Source: Bacillus sp. B1-b2
GTDB lineage: Bacteria > Bacillota > Bacilli > Bacillales > Cytobacillaceae
DNA: 64,000 nt
NCBI RefSeq assembly: GCF_009183415.1
Contig: NZ_WEHU01000003.1
Coordinates: 1 to 64,000, forward strand
Reading direction: 5' to 3'
Positions 26,511 through 34,783 of this stretch are shown here, piece after piece; the first letter of the stretch is position 1; every line of letters begins with the position of its first letter. The position numbers and the translations under genes are program-made. The notes under the pieces were generated by a model. It saw only the letters and a list, made by a program, of their open reading frames with translations. It ran no database searches and was not told the DNA's origin.

Positions 26511-27186
26511 CTTCTTCCTTTTTCGTACTTCAATGGTTCTTAGAACACTTATTGGAACCACCCTTCTTCCTTTTTCGTGCTTGAATGGTTCTTAGAACAC
26601 TTATTGGAACCATTCTTCTTCCTTTTTCGTGCTTGAATGGTTCTTAGTTCTCTTATTGGAACCACCCTTCTTCCTTTTTCGTACTTGAATGGTTCTTAGT
26701 TCTCTTATTGGAACCACCCTTCTTCCTTTTTCGTGCTTGAATGGTTCTTAGAACACTTATTGAAACCATTCTTCTTCCTTTTTCATACTTGAATGGTTCT
26801 TAGAACACTTATTGAAACCATTCTTCTTCCTTTTTCGTACTTGAATGGTTCTTAGAACACTTATTGGAACCTCTCTTCTTCCTTTTTCGTGCTTGAATGG
26901 TTCTTAGTTCTCTTATTGGAACCACCCTTCTTCCTTTTTCGTACTTGAATGGTTCTTAGTTCTCTTATTGGAACCACCCTTCTTCCTTTTTCGTGCTTGA
27001 ATGGTTCTTAGAACACTTATTGAAACCATTCTTCTTCCTTTTTCATACTTGAATGGTTCTTAGAACACTTATTGAAACCATTCTTCTTCCTTTTTCGTAC
27101 TTGAATGGTTCTTAGTTCTCTTATTGGAACCACCCTTCTTCCTTTTTCGTGCTTGAATGGTTCTTAGTTCTCTTATTGGAACCTCG
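26511..27186. repeat. Tandem array of thirteen 52-bp units
   Basis: The unit begins CTTCTTCCTTTTTCGTGCTT and continues GAATGGTTCTTAGAACACTT, ATTGGAACCACC. Starts fall every 52 bp exactly (26511, 26563, 26615 and so on to 27135). Within a unit AATGGTTC can pair with GAACCATT, and GGTTCTTAGAAC is itself palindromic. Units differ at few positions: CGTGC, CGTAC or CATAC, and AGAACAC or AGTTCTC. The order of variants in units 3-6 is repeated in units 8-11, so a 260-bp block was duplicated. 52 is not a multiple of three, so it is not a coding repeat. The array lies in the shared upstream region of two divergent operons. Confidence 0.95.
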
Positions 27187-27204
27187 GTTCTTCGGCCAGT
27201 TCTC

Positions 27205-27320
27205 TTTTTCGCAACAATAATGGTATGAACGCAACGAAATCTTGTTTTCCGCAACAAAGCATAGTGCGAACGCAACATTATCCTATTTTCCGCAACAAAA
27301 TTACACACAATCGCAACAAA
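27205..27320. repeat. Phased GCAAC repeats
   Basis: Six copies of GCAAC occur at 27211, 27231, 27251, 27272, 27292 and 27313, i.e. every 20-21 bp, about two helical turns. Alternate copies are preceded by CGAAC or TTTCC, so the underlying unit is about 41 bp. It follows the 52-bp array directly. Confidence 0.75.
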
Positions 27321-27517
27321 AACAAAGTGGCAGCCCCCTTGCTCTTTTAAACATCTACAAAATGTTCTTTTCACATTCTATTTAATCTTCACCTCCCTCT
27401 CCCCAACTAATCAACAAGCATAATCCGCTGTTAATAATCAAACAATAAAAATATAAAAGTAGATCTTTTCCTACACTACAGCAAGAAATTAACAGTACAT
27501 TTTTTATGGTCTCTTTC

Positions 27518-27546
27518 TTGATTGCGAACATTTGTTCTGTTATGAT
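27518..27546 (+). promoter_or_regulatory. LexA-controlled promoter of yolD-uvrX
   Basis: TTGATT (27518-27523) and TATGAT (27541-27546) are 17 bp apart. The spacer holds CGAACATTTGTTCT (27525-27538), a Bacillus LexA/DinR box with CGAAC-N4-GTTC. LexA would block the promoter until DNA damage. Confidence 0.9.
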
Positions 27547-27575
27547 AAAAACAGCACACAAGGAGATGATGAAAG

Positions 27576-27905
27576 ATGATTCGGGATCGAGGCACCATTA
27601 AATGGACGGCTATGATGCTTCCAGAACATGTTGAAAGTGTTAAAGAAGCTATGAGAGAGGAGGAAAAAGAAACTCAACCCATTTTAGATGAAGATAAGAT
27701 ACAAGAAATGGAACAGCTTCTATTAGAAGGAATGGAATACAATCTTTTTCTTCAGTACCATTTCTTTAAAAATGGCTCTGTTAAACAGTTATCTGGAAGG
27801 ACCATTTATATAGACCCAATGAAAAAGGAACTGCGTATACAGGATCGTCATGATTACACTCACTATATTCCTTTCCACACCTTAGTAAACATACAGAATG
27901 ATTAA
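27576..27905 (+). CDS. YolD-like protein
   Basis: 109 residues. RDRGTIKWTAMMLPEHVE at the start is the signature of the YolD family, which is nearly always encoded just before a Y-family polymerase in Bacilli. The C-terminal half (GRTIYIDPMKKELRIQ and HYIPFHTLVNIQ) matches the family's small beta domain. It is first in the LexA-controlled operon and overlaps the open frame of the polymerase gene. Its molecular role is unclear; an accessory to translesion synthesis is inferred from context. Confidence 0.92.
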   Translation: MIRDRGTIKWTAMMLPEHVESVKEAMREEEKETQPILDEDKIQEMEQLLLEGMEYNLFLQYHFFKNGSVKQLSGRTIYIDPMKKELRIQDRHDYTHYIPFHTLVNIQND

Positions 27906-27918
27906 AAGGAGCAATACT

Positions 27919-29184
27919 GTGTTTGATTATACTCAATTTCAAAAGAAATCGATTCTTTGTGTCGATATGAAAAGCTTTTATGCAAGTATTATTGCTGTTA
28001 CAGAAGGCTTAGATCCCTTGAGTTGTCATCTTGCTGTTGTTGGAAACACAGACCAAAAAGGTAGTGTTGTCTTAGCAGCATCTCCTGCTATGAAAAAAGA
28101 TTTTAACATAAAAACAGGTTCTAGATTATTTGAAATACCAGAGGATCCTAGAATTAAAATTAGAAATCCAAAAATGGGGTTATTTGTTCGTATGTCGACG
28201 GAAATTACGAAATTATTTTTTCGCTATGTTCCTCCTATTGCCGTTCATACCTACTCTGTTGATGAAAGCTTTCTTGATGTTAGTGGTTTAGAAAAAGTTT
28301 GGGGAACTCCAGAGGAAATTGCTCTATACATTCAAAAAGACATTATGCGTGATTTTGGACTGCCATCTACTATTGGTATTGGTCCTAATATGCTTATGGC
28401 TAAACTCTGCTTAGACCTTGAAGCAAAAAAAGCAAAAGGCGGAATTGCTACATGGACCTATGAAGATATCCAAGAGAAATTATGGTCCGTCTCCCCTCTA
28501 CGAGAAATGTGGGGAATTGGTCGGCGTGTAGAGAAAACATTAAATAGTATGGGTATATTTTCAGTTGGTCAATTAGCTCGCTATGATTTAGGATTATTAG
28601 AGAAGAAGTTTGGAGTTATGGGTAACCAACTCTACCATCATGCTTGGGGAATTGATTTATCCGAAATCGGTGCTCCGATTATGCAGGGGCAGATTAGCTA
28701 TGGAAAAAGTCAAATTTTACTTCGTGATTATAAAGAACTGAATGAAATCAAATCTGTTATACTAGAAATGTGTGAAGAAGTAGCAAGAAGAGCAAGAAAC
28801 AAACACCATGCTGCTAGAACGATTAGCTTAGGTCTTTCTTATAGCAAAGAGGAGTTTGGTGGTGGATTTCATCGCTCAAGGACCATTGAGAAACCAACTA
28901 ATGTTACAATGGATATTTATCGGGTTTGTCTAGAACTTTTTTCTGAAAACTATCGTGGACAAACCGTTAGACAAATCTCTATTGCTATCACAAAACTAGA
29001 AAAAGATTACGAAATGCAGCTTGATTTATTTGATACAAACGGTTGGAAAAAAAGAAAGATTGGCTATATTGTCGATAAAATTCGTTATCGCCATGGACCA
29101 ACTGCCCTATTACGTGCTGTCTCTTATACACCAGGTGGAACTGCGCTTAAGCGTGCTCAACTATTAGGAGGACATAAAAAATAA
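27919..29184 (+). CDS. uvrX: Y-family DNA polymerase, UvrX/YqjW type
   Basis: 421 residues from the GTG behind AAAAGGAG; the frame is open seven codons further, into yolD, but MFDYTQFQKKSILCVDMKSFYAS matches how this family begins. Catalytic acidic residues: D16 in CVDMKSFYAS and D115-E116 in YSVDESFLDVS. The thumb helix-hairpin-helix (MWGIGRRVEKTLNSMGIFSVGQLA) and little-finger domain follow. Near the C-terminus QLDLF is a beta-clamp binding motif. It performs error-prone bypass of lesions during the SOS response, in agreement with the LexA box upstream. Confidence 0.96.
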   Translation: MFDYTQFQKKSILCVDMKSFYASIIAVTEGLDPLSCHLAVVGNTDQKGSVVLAASPAMKKDFNIKTGSRLFEIPEDPRIKIRNPKMGLFVRMSTEITKLFFRYVPPIAVHTYSVDESFLDVSGLEKVWGTPEEIALYIQKDIMRDFGLPSTIGIGPNMLMAKLCLDLEAKKAKGGIATWTYEDIQEKLWSVSPLREMWGIGRRVEKTLNSMGIFSVGQLARYDLGLLEKKFGVMGNQLYHHAWGIDLSEIGAPIMQGQISYGKSQILLRDYKELNEIKSVILEMCEEVARRARNKHHAARTISLGLSYSKEEFGGGFHRSRTIEKPTNVTMDIYRVCLELFSENYRGQTVRQISIAITKLEKDYEMQLDLFDTNGWKKRKIGYIVDKIRYRHGPTALLRAVSYTPGGTALKRAQLLGGHKK

Positions 29185-29225
29185 TCCTCCTCTTTACTCC
29201 CTTTAAAGAAAGAAGGTGCACCATC

Positions 29226-29960
29226 ATGTTTTTAAAAACTATCCGATTAAAAGATAAAAGCTTCACTAAAGATACCTATCCCTTCTCCATCCCAGCAATT
29301 AAGACTTTTAAATCTTTAGATTTAAAAAGGAATGTGACTTTTTTTGTAGGAGAAAACGGCTCAGGGAAATCCACCTTACTAGAAGCCATTGCTTATCAAT
29401 GCGAATTCAATACCGCAGGCGGTAGCCGACAAAATATATATGATTTATATTCTTCTCAATCTGATTTAGGAGATTATATTCAATTATCTTGGATGCCTAA
29501 AATTACAAATGGTTTTTTTCTCCGAGCAGAATCCTTCTATGATTTTGCCACTCATATTGATCAATTAGATCACCCAGGGAAATATGATGCCTATGGTGGC
29601 AAATCTCTCTTACAACAATCTCATGGAGAATCTTTTCTCTCCTTGTTTCTTCATCGATTTAAGGGAGAGGCCATTTATCTATTAGACGAGCCTGAGGCAG
29701 CACTATCTCCTCAAAGACAGCTAACATTCTTACGGATTATGCATGAATTAGCCGAGCAAGAAGGCTGCCAATTTATCATAGCCACTCATTCTCCCATTCT
29801 ATTAGGCTATCCTGATGCAACCATTTTACAATTCAATGAAATGGGGATGGAAGAAGTAGCTTACGAGCAAACAGAGCATTATCAAATCACGAAATATTTT
29901 TTACAACATCGAGAAAAAATGTTAAAAGAATTATTAGCAGAGGATGAAGATATATCCTAG
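29226..29960 (+). CDS. AAA-family ATPase, ABC/RecF type
   Basis: 244 residues, a single compact ABC-type ATPase head. Walker A GENGSGKST (about 43-51), Q-loop region, signature-like QSHGESFLSLF, Walker B AIYLLDEPEAALSP, and the switch His in IIATHSPILL. The long coiled-coil arm of SMC or RecN is absent. It lies 41 bp after uvrX and may be read from the SOS promoter, although no terminator or own promoter was identified. Stand-alone ATPases of this type are widespread in Firmicutes and their partners are mostly unknown. Confidence 0.9.
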   Translation: MFLKTIRLKDKSFTKDTYPFSIPAIKTFKSLDLKRNVTFFVGENGSGKSTLLEAIAYQCEFNTAGGSRQNIYDLYSSQSDLGDYIQLSWMPKITNGFFLRAESFYDFATHIDQLDHPGKYDAYGGKSLLQQSHGESFLSLFLHRFKGEAIYLLDEPEAALSPQRQLTFLRIMHELAEQEGCQFIIATHSPILLGYPDATILQFNEMGMEEVAYEQTEHYQITKYFLQHREKMLKELLAEDEDIS

Positions 29961-30073
29961 GAAATAATTCCTTCAAATAAGGATAATACCTGTAAACAAG
30001 TGCATAGTAAAAGATAAGGGTTTATTGTTATGGCCAAACTTGTATGGATTATTTTTATTTAAGGAGGTCATTT

Positions 30074-30538
30074 ATGATTGGATTAATGATTGCTGTCCTA
30101 GCATTTAACAGCATTGCTTATAAAGTAAATAAGGTGCTAAATAAAAATCAAATCGTACATATATGGATGTTTACTCTTGCCTTTCAACTGCTTTTTGATT
30201 TATATACAGATGTAGGCTACCACGCATATTGGTATTTTAGTAAAGATGATGTGGATTGGGAATCTCTGATTCATATTTTATTTTTAGTCCCTCCTGTGAA
30301 TATTATTTTTTTAAACTATTATCCCTATGACAAGAGTATTTATTCAAAAATAGGTTTTGTTTTCCTCTTTAATATCATTATTGTGATCTATGAATGGGTT
30401 GCATTACTAAAAGCTCCATGGGGATACTTTCATTACGGATGGTGGACTCTTTGGTATTCCTTTATGATTAATCCACTTCTTCTCTTTTTATTAATAAAAT
30501 ATTTTAACTTTGTCAAAAAAATAGAAAAAGCTATATAA
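30074..30538 (+). CDS. CBO0543-like membrane protein
   Basis: 154 residues from the ATG behind TAAGGAGG; the longer frame starts before that site. Four to five membrane helices. The stretch FDLYTDVGYHAYWYFSKDDVDWESL and VPPVNIIFLNYYP is characteristic of what is called the CBO0543 family of spore-forming Firmicutes. No activity is known. Two proteins with a related but distinct layout are encoded at 31.1 and 60.9 kb. Confidence 0.8.
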   Translation: MIGLMIAVLAFNSIAYKVNKVLNKNQIVHIWMFTLAFQLLFDLYTDVGYHAYWYFSKDDVDWESLIHILFLVPPVNIIFLNYYPYDKSIYSKIGFVFLFNIIIVIYEWVALLKAPWGYFHYGWWTLWYSFMINPLLLFLLIKYFNFVKKIEKAI

Positions 30539-30637
30539 TTTCAGTCATTTTTAGCTCTAATCCCATTAATTTCATCTCTACTAGTTATTAATACTCACCA
30601 AATTTAACAAAAAATAATAAAATTGTCCTATTTTATC

Positions 30638-30665
30638 TTGAATAAGTCTGAAACAATGATACAAT
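30638..30665 (+). promoter_or_regulatory. Promoter of the second c-di-GMP riboswitch transcript
   Basis: TTGAAT and TACAAT are separated by 16 bp. Transcription would start about 7 nt downstream, at the first base of the aptamer. Confidence 0.7.
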
Positions 30666-30672
30666 TATATAT

Positions 30673-30744
30673 GGGCAAATTTTACGAAAGTAAAAGACGC
30701 AAAGCCACGGGCCTAAAGCAAACTGCAATGGCAGCCGGGTTGCC
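30673..30744 (+). promoter_or_regulatory. Cyclic di-GMP-I (GEMM-I) riboswitch aptamer
   Basis: GGGCAAATTTTACGAAAGTA, AAAGACGCAAAGCCACGGGCC, a second hairpin (AACTGCAATGGCAG), and GCCGGGTTGCC closing P1. TTTTAC/GTAAAA capped by GAAA is the GNRA-tetraloop stem of the class. No poly-T terminator follows; instead TTCCT (about 30773) could pair with AGGAA at the ribosome binding site, so control of translation is likely. It precedes a single 61-residue gene. Confidence 0.96.
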
Positions 30745-30818
30745 AAGATAATTATCTTGTACAAATGAACACTTCCTGTCTAATTTGCCTTTAAAAAATT
30801 AGAAAGAAGGAATGAAAG

Positions 30819-31004
30819 ATGTTTTACCCAACTGTTTTATTAGAGAAACCTGGAGTTAGATGTGTAGTGAAAGACAAAAATTATTGCATGTGTGGATCAA
30901 AGTACAAAGCATATTCTACCTTTTTAAAAGCAGATTTTAAAAGAATTGAATTTAAACAACGTGCAGATATAACTTGTCCTAACTGCCAATCCATCATTAA
31001 TTAA
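30819..31004 (+). CDS. 61-residue cysteine-motif protein under c-di-GMP control
   Basis: Starts after AGAAGGA. The sequence has C15, then CMCG (C23, C25) and CPNC (C54, C57): two Cys pairs about 30 residues apart, the layout of a zinc ribbon. The middle is basic (FLKADFKRIEFKQRAD). There is no signal peptide or membrane helix. It is the only gene behind the aptamer, and its stop codon lies inside the terminator palindrome. It could be a zinc-binding adaptor or nucleic-acid binding protein; I do not recognise a family. Confidence 0.8.
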   Translation: MFYPTVLLEKPGVRCVVKDKNYCMCGSKYKAYSTFLKADFKRIEFKQRADITCPNCQSIIN

Positions 31005-31017
31005 TGATGGATTTTTT
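30988..31017 (+). terminator. Terminator overlapping the stop codon
   Basis: A perfect 13-bp palindrome, AATCCATCATTAA/TTAATGATGGATT, contains the TAA stop in its centre and is followed by TTTT. Ribosomes reaching the stop would mask the hairpin, an uncommon arrangement. Confidence 0.85.
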
Positions 31018-31110
31018 CATTTAATAAGAGATTAAGCGATTACAGAATAATTAGGAAGGCTAGAGAGAACGCTAACAAAAGAATGATTTACTAAAATGGA
31101 GTGTTCAAGT

Positions 31111-31578
31111 ATGTCTATAATTATGATTCGAATCACTATGCTTATTATTAGCTGGGGAAGCTTAGTATTTCTTCCAAAAAAAGAAGTCAAAAAGTACTTA
31201 CCTGTAACCTTTTTCTCTGCGTCTATCCTCTTAACAGAAGCGTTGCTTAGCATCATCTTTAAATGGTGGAAAGTGAAAGGTGGATTAAAATCATTTGTAG
31301 CGAATACACTAAACTTTATATTTGGTCCCTTTTTTGCTATTAATATTTGGATTTTTCATTTAACAAATAAAAAGTTTATTTTATACACACTTGTAAATTT
31401 AGTTGTAGATATCGTTTTTGCGTACCCACTGAATATTTTATTTCAAAAGGTAGGATTTTATAAACTAACAAAATTTAAGTCCATCCATCTTTTTCTAACT
31501 GCCTATATCTTCTCCTTTGTTAATTACTGGTTTCATAACTATATTGTTTCTAATAAGAAAAAAGGGAATGCTTCGTGA
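31111..31578 (+). CDS. Membrane protein, paralogue of the protein at 60.9 kb
   Basis: 155 residues from the ATG 9 nt after GGAG. Four membrane helices. Shared with the 60.85 kb protein: LPKKEVKKYLPVTFFSASIL against IPKKSFFRFLPVTLFSTIFL, FKWWKVKGG, FIFGPFF, NIWIFHLTNKKF and KVGFYKLTK. The conserved FKWWKVKGG between helices 2 and 3 is a good family marker. Members occur in Bacilli as multiple copies; no function is known to me. Confidence 0.82.
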   Translation: MSIIMIRITMLIISWGSLVFLPKKEVKKYLPVTFFSASILLTEALLSIIFKWWKVKGGLKSFVANTLNFIFGPFFAINIWIFHLTNKKFILYTLVNLVVDIVFAYPLNILFQKVGFYKLTKFKSIHLFLTAYIFSFVNYWFHNYIVSNKKKGNAS

Positions 31579-31601
31579 TGAACATTCCCTTTTTTCTTAT
31601 T
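31552..31601. terminator. Bidirectional terminator shared by two convergent genes
   Basis: AATAAGAAAAAAGGGAATG and CATTCCCTTTTTTCTTATT form a perfect 19-bp stem with a 12-nt loop. The stem contains the ends of both convergent coding regions and gives a T tract on each strand. Confidence 0.92.
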
Positions 31602-32649
31602 GATTTGTAGCTTCCCATTCTGCGATTTCTTTACGCACAAGTGGAGCTACTTCTGTTCCTAGCAATTCAATAGCACGCAATACCTCATGATGTGGCATGC
31701 TCCCAACAGGAACATGTAGCATAAATCTGGTTATTCCTACATTTTTGCGAAGATGGATGATTTTATCTGCTACCATTCGTGGATCACCTACATATAGTGC
31801 TCCATTCATGCTTCTTGCAGCATCAAAGGTTGAGCGTGTATATGGTCCCCACCCTCTCTCCTTACCAAGCTTGTTCATCGCATATTGTGTAGAAGGAAAG
31901 AAAGAATCTGCAGCAGCTTCTGTTGTTTCCCCAACAAATCCATGTGAATGAGAGGCAACCGTTAATTTCTTCGGATCATGCCCTGCATGTTCAGCAGCAC
32001 GCTTATAAAGATCTACAAGTGGAGCAAAGTTAACTGGATTTCCCCCAATAATAGCAAGCACTAAAGGTAATCCAAGCAGACCTGCACGAGCTACTGACTC
32101 ACTATTTCCGCCACTACCAATCCATATTGGTAATGGATCTTGAACTGGTCTTGGATAGACTCCTCTATTTTGAATAGCTGGGCGATGCTTTCCACTCCAA
32201 GTAACCTTTTCTGATGCTTGTAATTTTAAAAGCAAGTCTAACTTTTCATCAAATAATTCATCATAATCTTGTAAATCGTACCCAAATAACGGGAAAGATT
32301 CAATAAAGGAGCCTCGTCCTGCCATTATTTCTGCGCGCCCATTTGAAAGTCCATCTAATGTCGCGAAATCCTGAAAAACACGAACTGGATCATCTGATGA
32401 AAGAACAGTTACTGCACTTGTTAAGCGAATACGAGCTGTCTGTGGTGCCGCTGCAGCTAAAATCATAGCAGGTGCAGATGCCGCATAGTCCTCACGATGA
32501 TGTTCCCCTACTCCAAAAACATCTAATCCTACTTTATCTGCAAGAACAATTTCCTCTACCACTTGACGAATACGTTCTGCATGACTAACCACCTTACCTG
32601 TTGCTACATCAGGTGTTGTTTCTACAAATGTACTTATACCAATTTCCAC
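31597..32649 (-). CDS. LLM-class flavin-dependent oxidoreductase
   Basis: 350 residues with the bacterial luciferase-like TIM barrel. Landmarks: FGVGEHHREDYAASAPAMILAAAAPQTARIRLTSAVTVLSSDDPVRVFQDFATLD (the FMN/F420-side N-terminal half), GRAEIMAGRGSFIESFPLFG, and PLPIWIGSGGNSESVARAG. These are typical of the monooxygenase-like group using FMN. Substrate unknown. Its 3' end is shared with a bidirectional terminator; AAAGGAGG precedes the start. Confidence 0.95.
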   Translation of the reverse strand: MEIGISTFVETTPDVATGKVVSHAERIRQVVEEIVLADKVGLDVFGVGEHHREDYAASAPAMILAAAAPQTARIRLTSAVTVLSSDDPVRVFQDFATLDGLSNGRAEIMAGRGSFIESFPLFGYDLQDYDELFDEKLDLLLKLQASEKVTWSGKHRPAIQNRGVYPRPVQDPLPIWIGSGGNSESVARAGLLGLPLVLAIIGGNPVNFAPLVDLYKRAAEHAGHDPKKLTVASHSHGFVGETTEAAADSFFPSTQYAMNKLGKERGWGPYTRSTFDAARSMNGALYVGDPRMVADKIIHLRKNVGITRFMLHVPVGSMPHHEVLRAIELLGTEVAPLVRKEIAEWEATNQ

Positions 32650-32837
32650 TATATGTATCCTCCTTTATTTAAAAGCAAGTCCTTTATATCCCCTAGTTTA
32701 TCCTTCTTTATTTAAACAGGAGAAGAGCTTTTATACAACTATTCTGCCCTTACTAAAAAAAATGAATGAATACTCTAATTATTTAGAGTAAAATAAACCA
32801 TACATACATGCTATCTGCAACTAAAGGAGGAAATAAG

Positions 32838-33386
32838 ATGTTTACATATGTCATGGATGATTCATTATCATTAAGAATGTTCAGAGAAGATGATGCAGAT
32901 GAGTTTTTCGCATTAACAATGGCTAATAAAGAGTATCTAAAGAAATGGTTAGGCTGGCTGGAGAACACTAAAACAGTAGAAGATACTCGAAATAATATTA
33001 AAGCAAGATTACAAGGTATTTTGGAAACAGGAGGATATCCCAAGTCTGTAGCCATTTTATATAAAGGCAAAATTGCCGGAACAATCGGCTTTAATGACAT
33101 AAATCGCACAAGTAAAAGAGGAAATATCGGCTACTGGCTGGCAAGTGACTATCAAGGATTAGGGATTATGACAAAAGCATGTAAAGCATTTATTGACTAT
33201 GGTTTTACAGAACTTGGTTTAAATAAAATTGAAATAACAGCAGCACCTGAAAATACAAAAAGTAGAGCTATACCCGAACGCCTTGGCTTTACGGAAGAAG
33301 GAAGAATTAGACAAGCAGAATGGCTTTATGATCATTACGTAGATCATGTTTTATATGGTATCTTGAAAGAAGAGTGGCAAGCATAA
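32838..33386 (+). CDS. GNAT acetyltransferase, RimL/YdaF type
   Basis: 182 residues from the ATG behind AAAGGAGGAAATAAG (the longer frame is upstream of the site). Typical of ribosomal-protein-serine acetyltransferases: SLRMFREDDADEFFALT, EYLKKWLGWLE, GNIGYWLASDYQGLGIMTKACKAFIDYGF with the acetyl-CoA loop, and NKIEITAAPENTKSRAIPERLGFTEEG. It would acetylate N-terminal or Ser groups of proteins, or a small amine. Confidence 0.93.
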   Translation: MFTYVMDDSLSLRMFREDDADEFFALTMANKEYLKKWLGWLENTKTVEDTRNNIKARLQGILETGGYPKSVAILYKGKIAGTIGFNDINRTSKRGNIGYWLASDYQGLGIMTKACKAFIDYGFTELGLNKIEITAAPENTKSRAIPERLGFTEEGRIRQAEWLYDHYVDHVLYGILKEEWQA

Positions 33387-33499
33387 TCATTTAGTGAGGA
33401 TTTAGTTCAATGCCACTTCATTCACAGAACATCCCACCATTTATTTACGGAATGAGATAAGCATTACAAAAATACCTATGTAACAGGAGGTGTTTTCCA

Positions 33500-33976
33500 T
33501 TGCTTAAGCTTTTCAAGAAAAGGTGGCAGCGCTTTGATCAAGCGGTTCATCCATATAAACCATATGTTACTGTCCCTTATGGTGTTACTACAGTCTCTCC
33601 AAAAGATATTATCGCTTTAAAGTACTCTCCAAAGGAATTTAAAAAAGAAGAGGCATGGATGGAATTGCGAAAATCTATTGAAATAAAAGGATGGAGTGAT
33701 ATTCCCCCATCGCAATTGCATTTATATTACCTACCTAATGGTAAATTTGTTGCTAGTGAAGAAGGAAATCAGCTTTCCTATCTTTCTGATGAATTAGAAA
33801 TTCCTTCTATCCAAGCATCTGTCTCTATCTTGATTCCTGAAGAATATTTACCAGAAAATATGAAGAAAGAATTAGACGACTATGCTAAAAAAGAATATTA
33901 CACGAAAAAAAGAGAAGAAATGCTCCTTTCCTTTGCTCGATTTGTAAACTTAACACCAAATAAAGGAACGAATTAA
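33500..33976 (+). CDS. Hypothetical protein with ParB/Srx-like features
   Basis: 158 residues from a TTG preceded by AGGAGG at good distance. The middle portion (YGVTTVSPKDIIALKYSPKEFKKEEAWMELRKSIEIKGWSDIPPSQLHLYYLPNGKFVASEEGNQ) has the order of elements of ParB/sulfiredoxin-like domains: a start position for a short helix, a 'not-alone' helix, then a beta strand naming and using a value. The C-terminus is a charged helix. The fold is a guess; no DNA partner is visible. Confidence 0.65.
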   Translation: MLKLFKKRWQRFDQAVHPYKPYVTVPYGVTTVSPKDIIALKYSPKEFKKEEAWMELRKSIEIKGWSDIPPSQLHLYYLPNGKFVASEEGNQLSYLSDELEIPSIQASVSILIPEEYLPENMKKELDDYAKKEYYTKKREEMLLSFARFVNLTPNKGTN

Positions 33977-34348
33977 AACATTCTACTTACTTCTTATCAC
34001 AATAAATTTTCACCAAGATTTAAAGGGCTACCAGAAATGATAGCCCTTTAAAGGTATTTTCATATGTTATATTAGCCATGTTATAAAGATTGGCAATGTT
34101 ATGTACTAATTACAAAAGAAGAAGCTGTTTCTGCAGTTAAAGCTGCAACTGCTGATCCAGGAAAGGCTACTAGTATAATTGCTTTTACTATGTCTTCATG
34201 GTTAATTCCTACTAGATGAGCGCTTGTCATCCTTAAAATCATAGTAGGAAAATTAGATGATAATTAGAAAGATTTATATAAATAAGCAATGTAAAAATTG
34301 CGTAACAATCAGCTCTACTTGTAAGAATTAGCATCCATTCTATTTCGT
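33977..34348. other. Intergenic stretch with a decayed frame
   Basis: After the terminator, an open stretch without start (about 34075-34219, plus strand) would read YKDWQCYVLITKEEAVSAVK and continue AATADPGKATSIIAF before a stop. It looks like a fragment of a lost gene. Nothing else is seen. Confidence 0.35.
34019..34052. terminator. Hairpin after the ParB-like gene
   Basis: TTTAAAGGGCTA and TAGCCCTTTAAA form a perfect 12-bp stem with a 10-nt loop. It is symmetric and could end transcripts from either side. Confidence 0.75.
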
Positions 34349-34675
34349 TTACTGTCTAGGTGCAAATAACATCACTGCTACCCCTATTACACAGATAGAA
34401 GCACCAAGCCAATCATAAAGATCGGGGGTTTTCTTATCAATACCCCAGCCCCATAGAACAGAAAGTACGATAAAGACTCCTCCATACGCGGCATACACTC
34501 TACCGAATGATGGAAAACTTTGAAAAGTAGCTATTACCCCGTATAAAGCTAGTGCTACTCCCCCACCAATTCCAAAGTAATAAGGCTTTCCCTCTCTTAA
34601 CCAAAGCCAGATTAAATAACCTCCACCTATTTCGGCCATTCCTGCAATAATAAAGATAATGATGGCAGTAAACAT
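34349..34675 (-). CDS. ynfA: YnfA-family small membrane protein
   Basis: 108 residues with four membrane helices. [41 protein letters not shown] and the end [20 protein letters not shown] are the strongly conserved parts of the YnfA (UPF0060) family, which resembles small multidrug transporters. Efflux activity has been reported for some members in other bacteria. Monocistronic. Confidence 0.96.
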   Translation of the reverse strand: MFTAIIIFIIAGMAEIGGGYLIWLWLREGKPYYFGIGGGVALALYGVIATFQSFPSFGRVYAAYGGVFIVLSVLWGWGIDKKTPDLYDWLGASICVIGVAVMLFAPRQ

Positions 34676-34783
34676 AAAATGATATTCTCCCTTCTATTTA
34701 CTGATTCATTATATCGCAGAAAATGTTATAGTGCTTAAAAGCTCTATTACTGATGATGTTCCTATGTATTTTGCCAGCATTTC

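Noticed and set aside
26511..27186. CRISPR array
   Set aside because: The whole 52-bp unit is repeated; there are no unique spacers and no cas genes nearby.
27069..27374. 101-codon minus-strand frame over the repeats
   Set aside because: It is a translation of the GCAAC and 52-bp repeats; 52 is not divisible by three, so a coding repeat is excluded.
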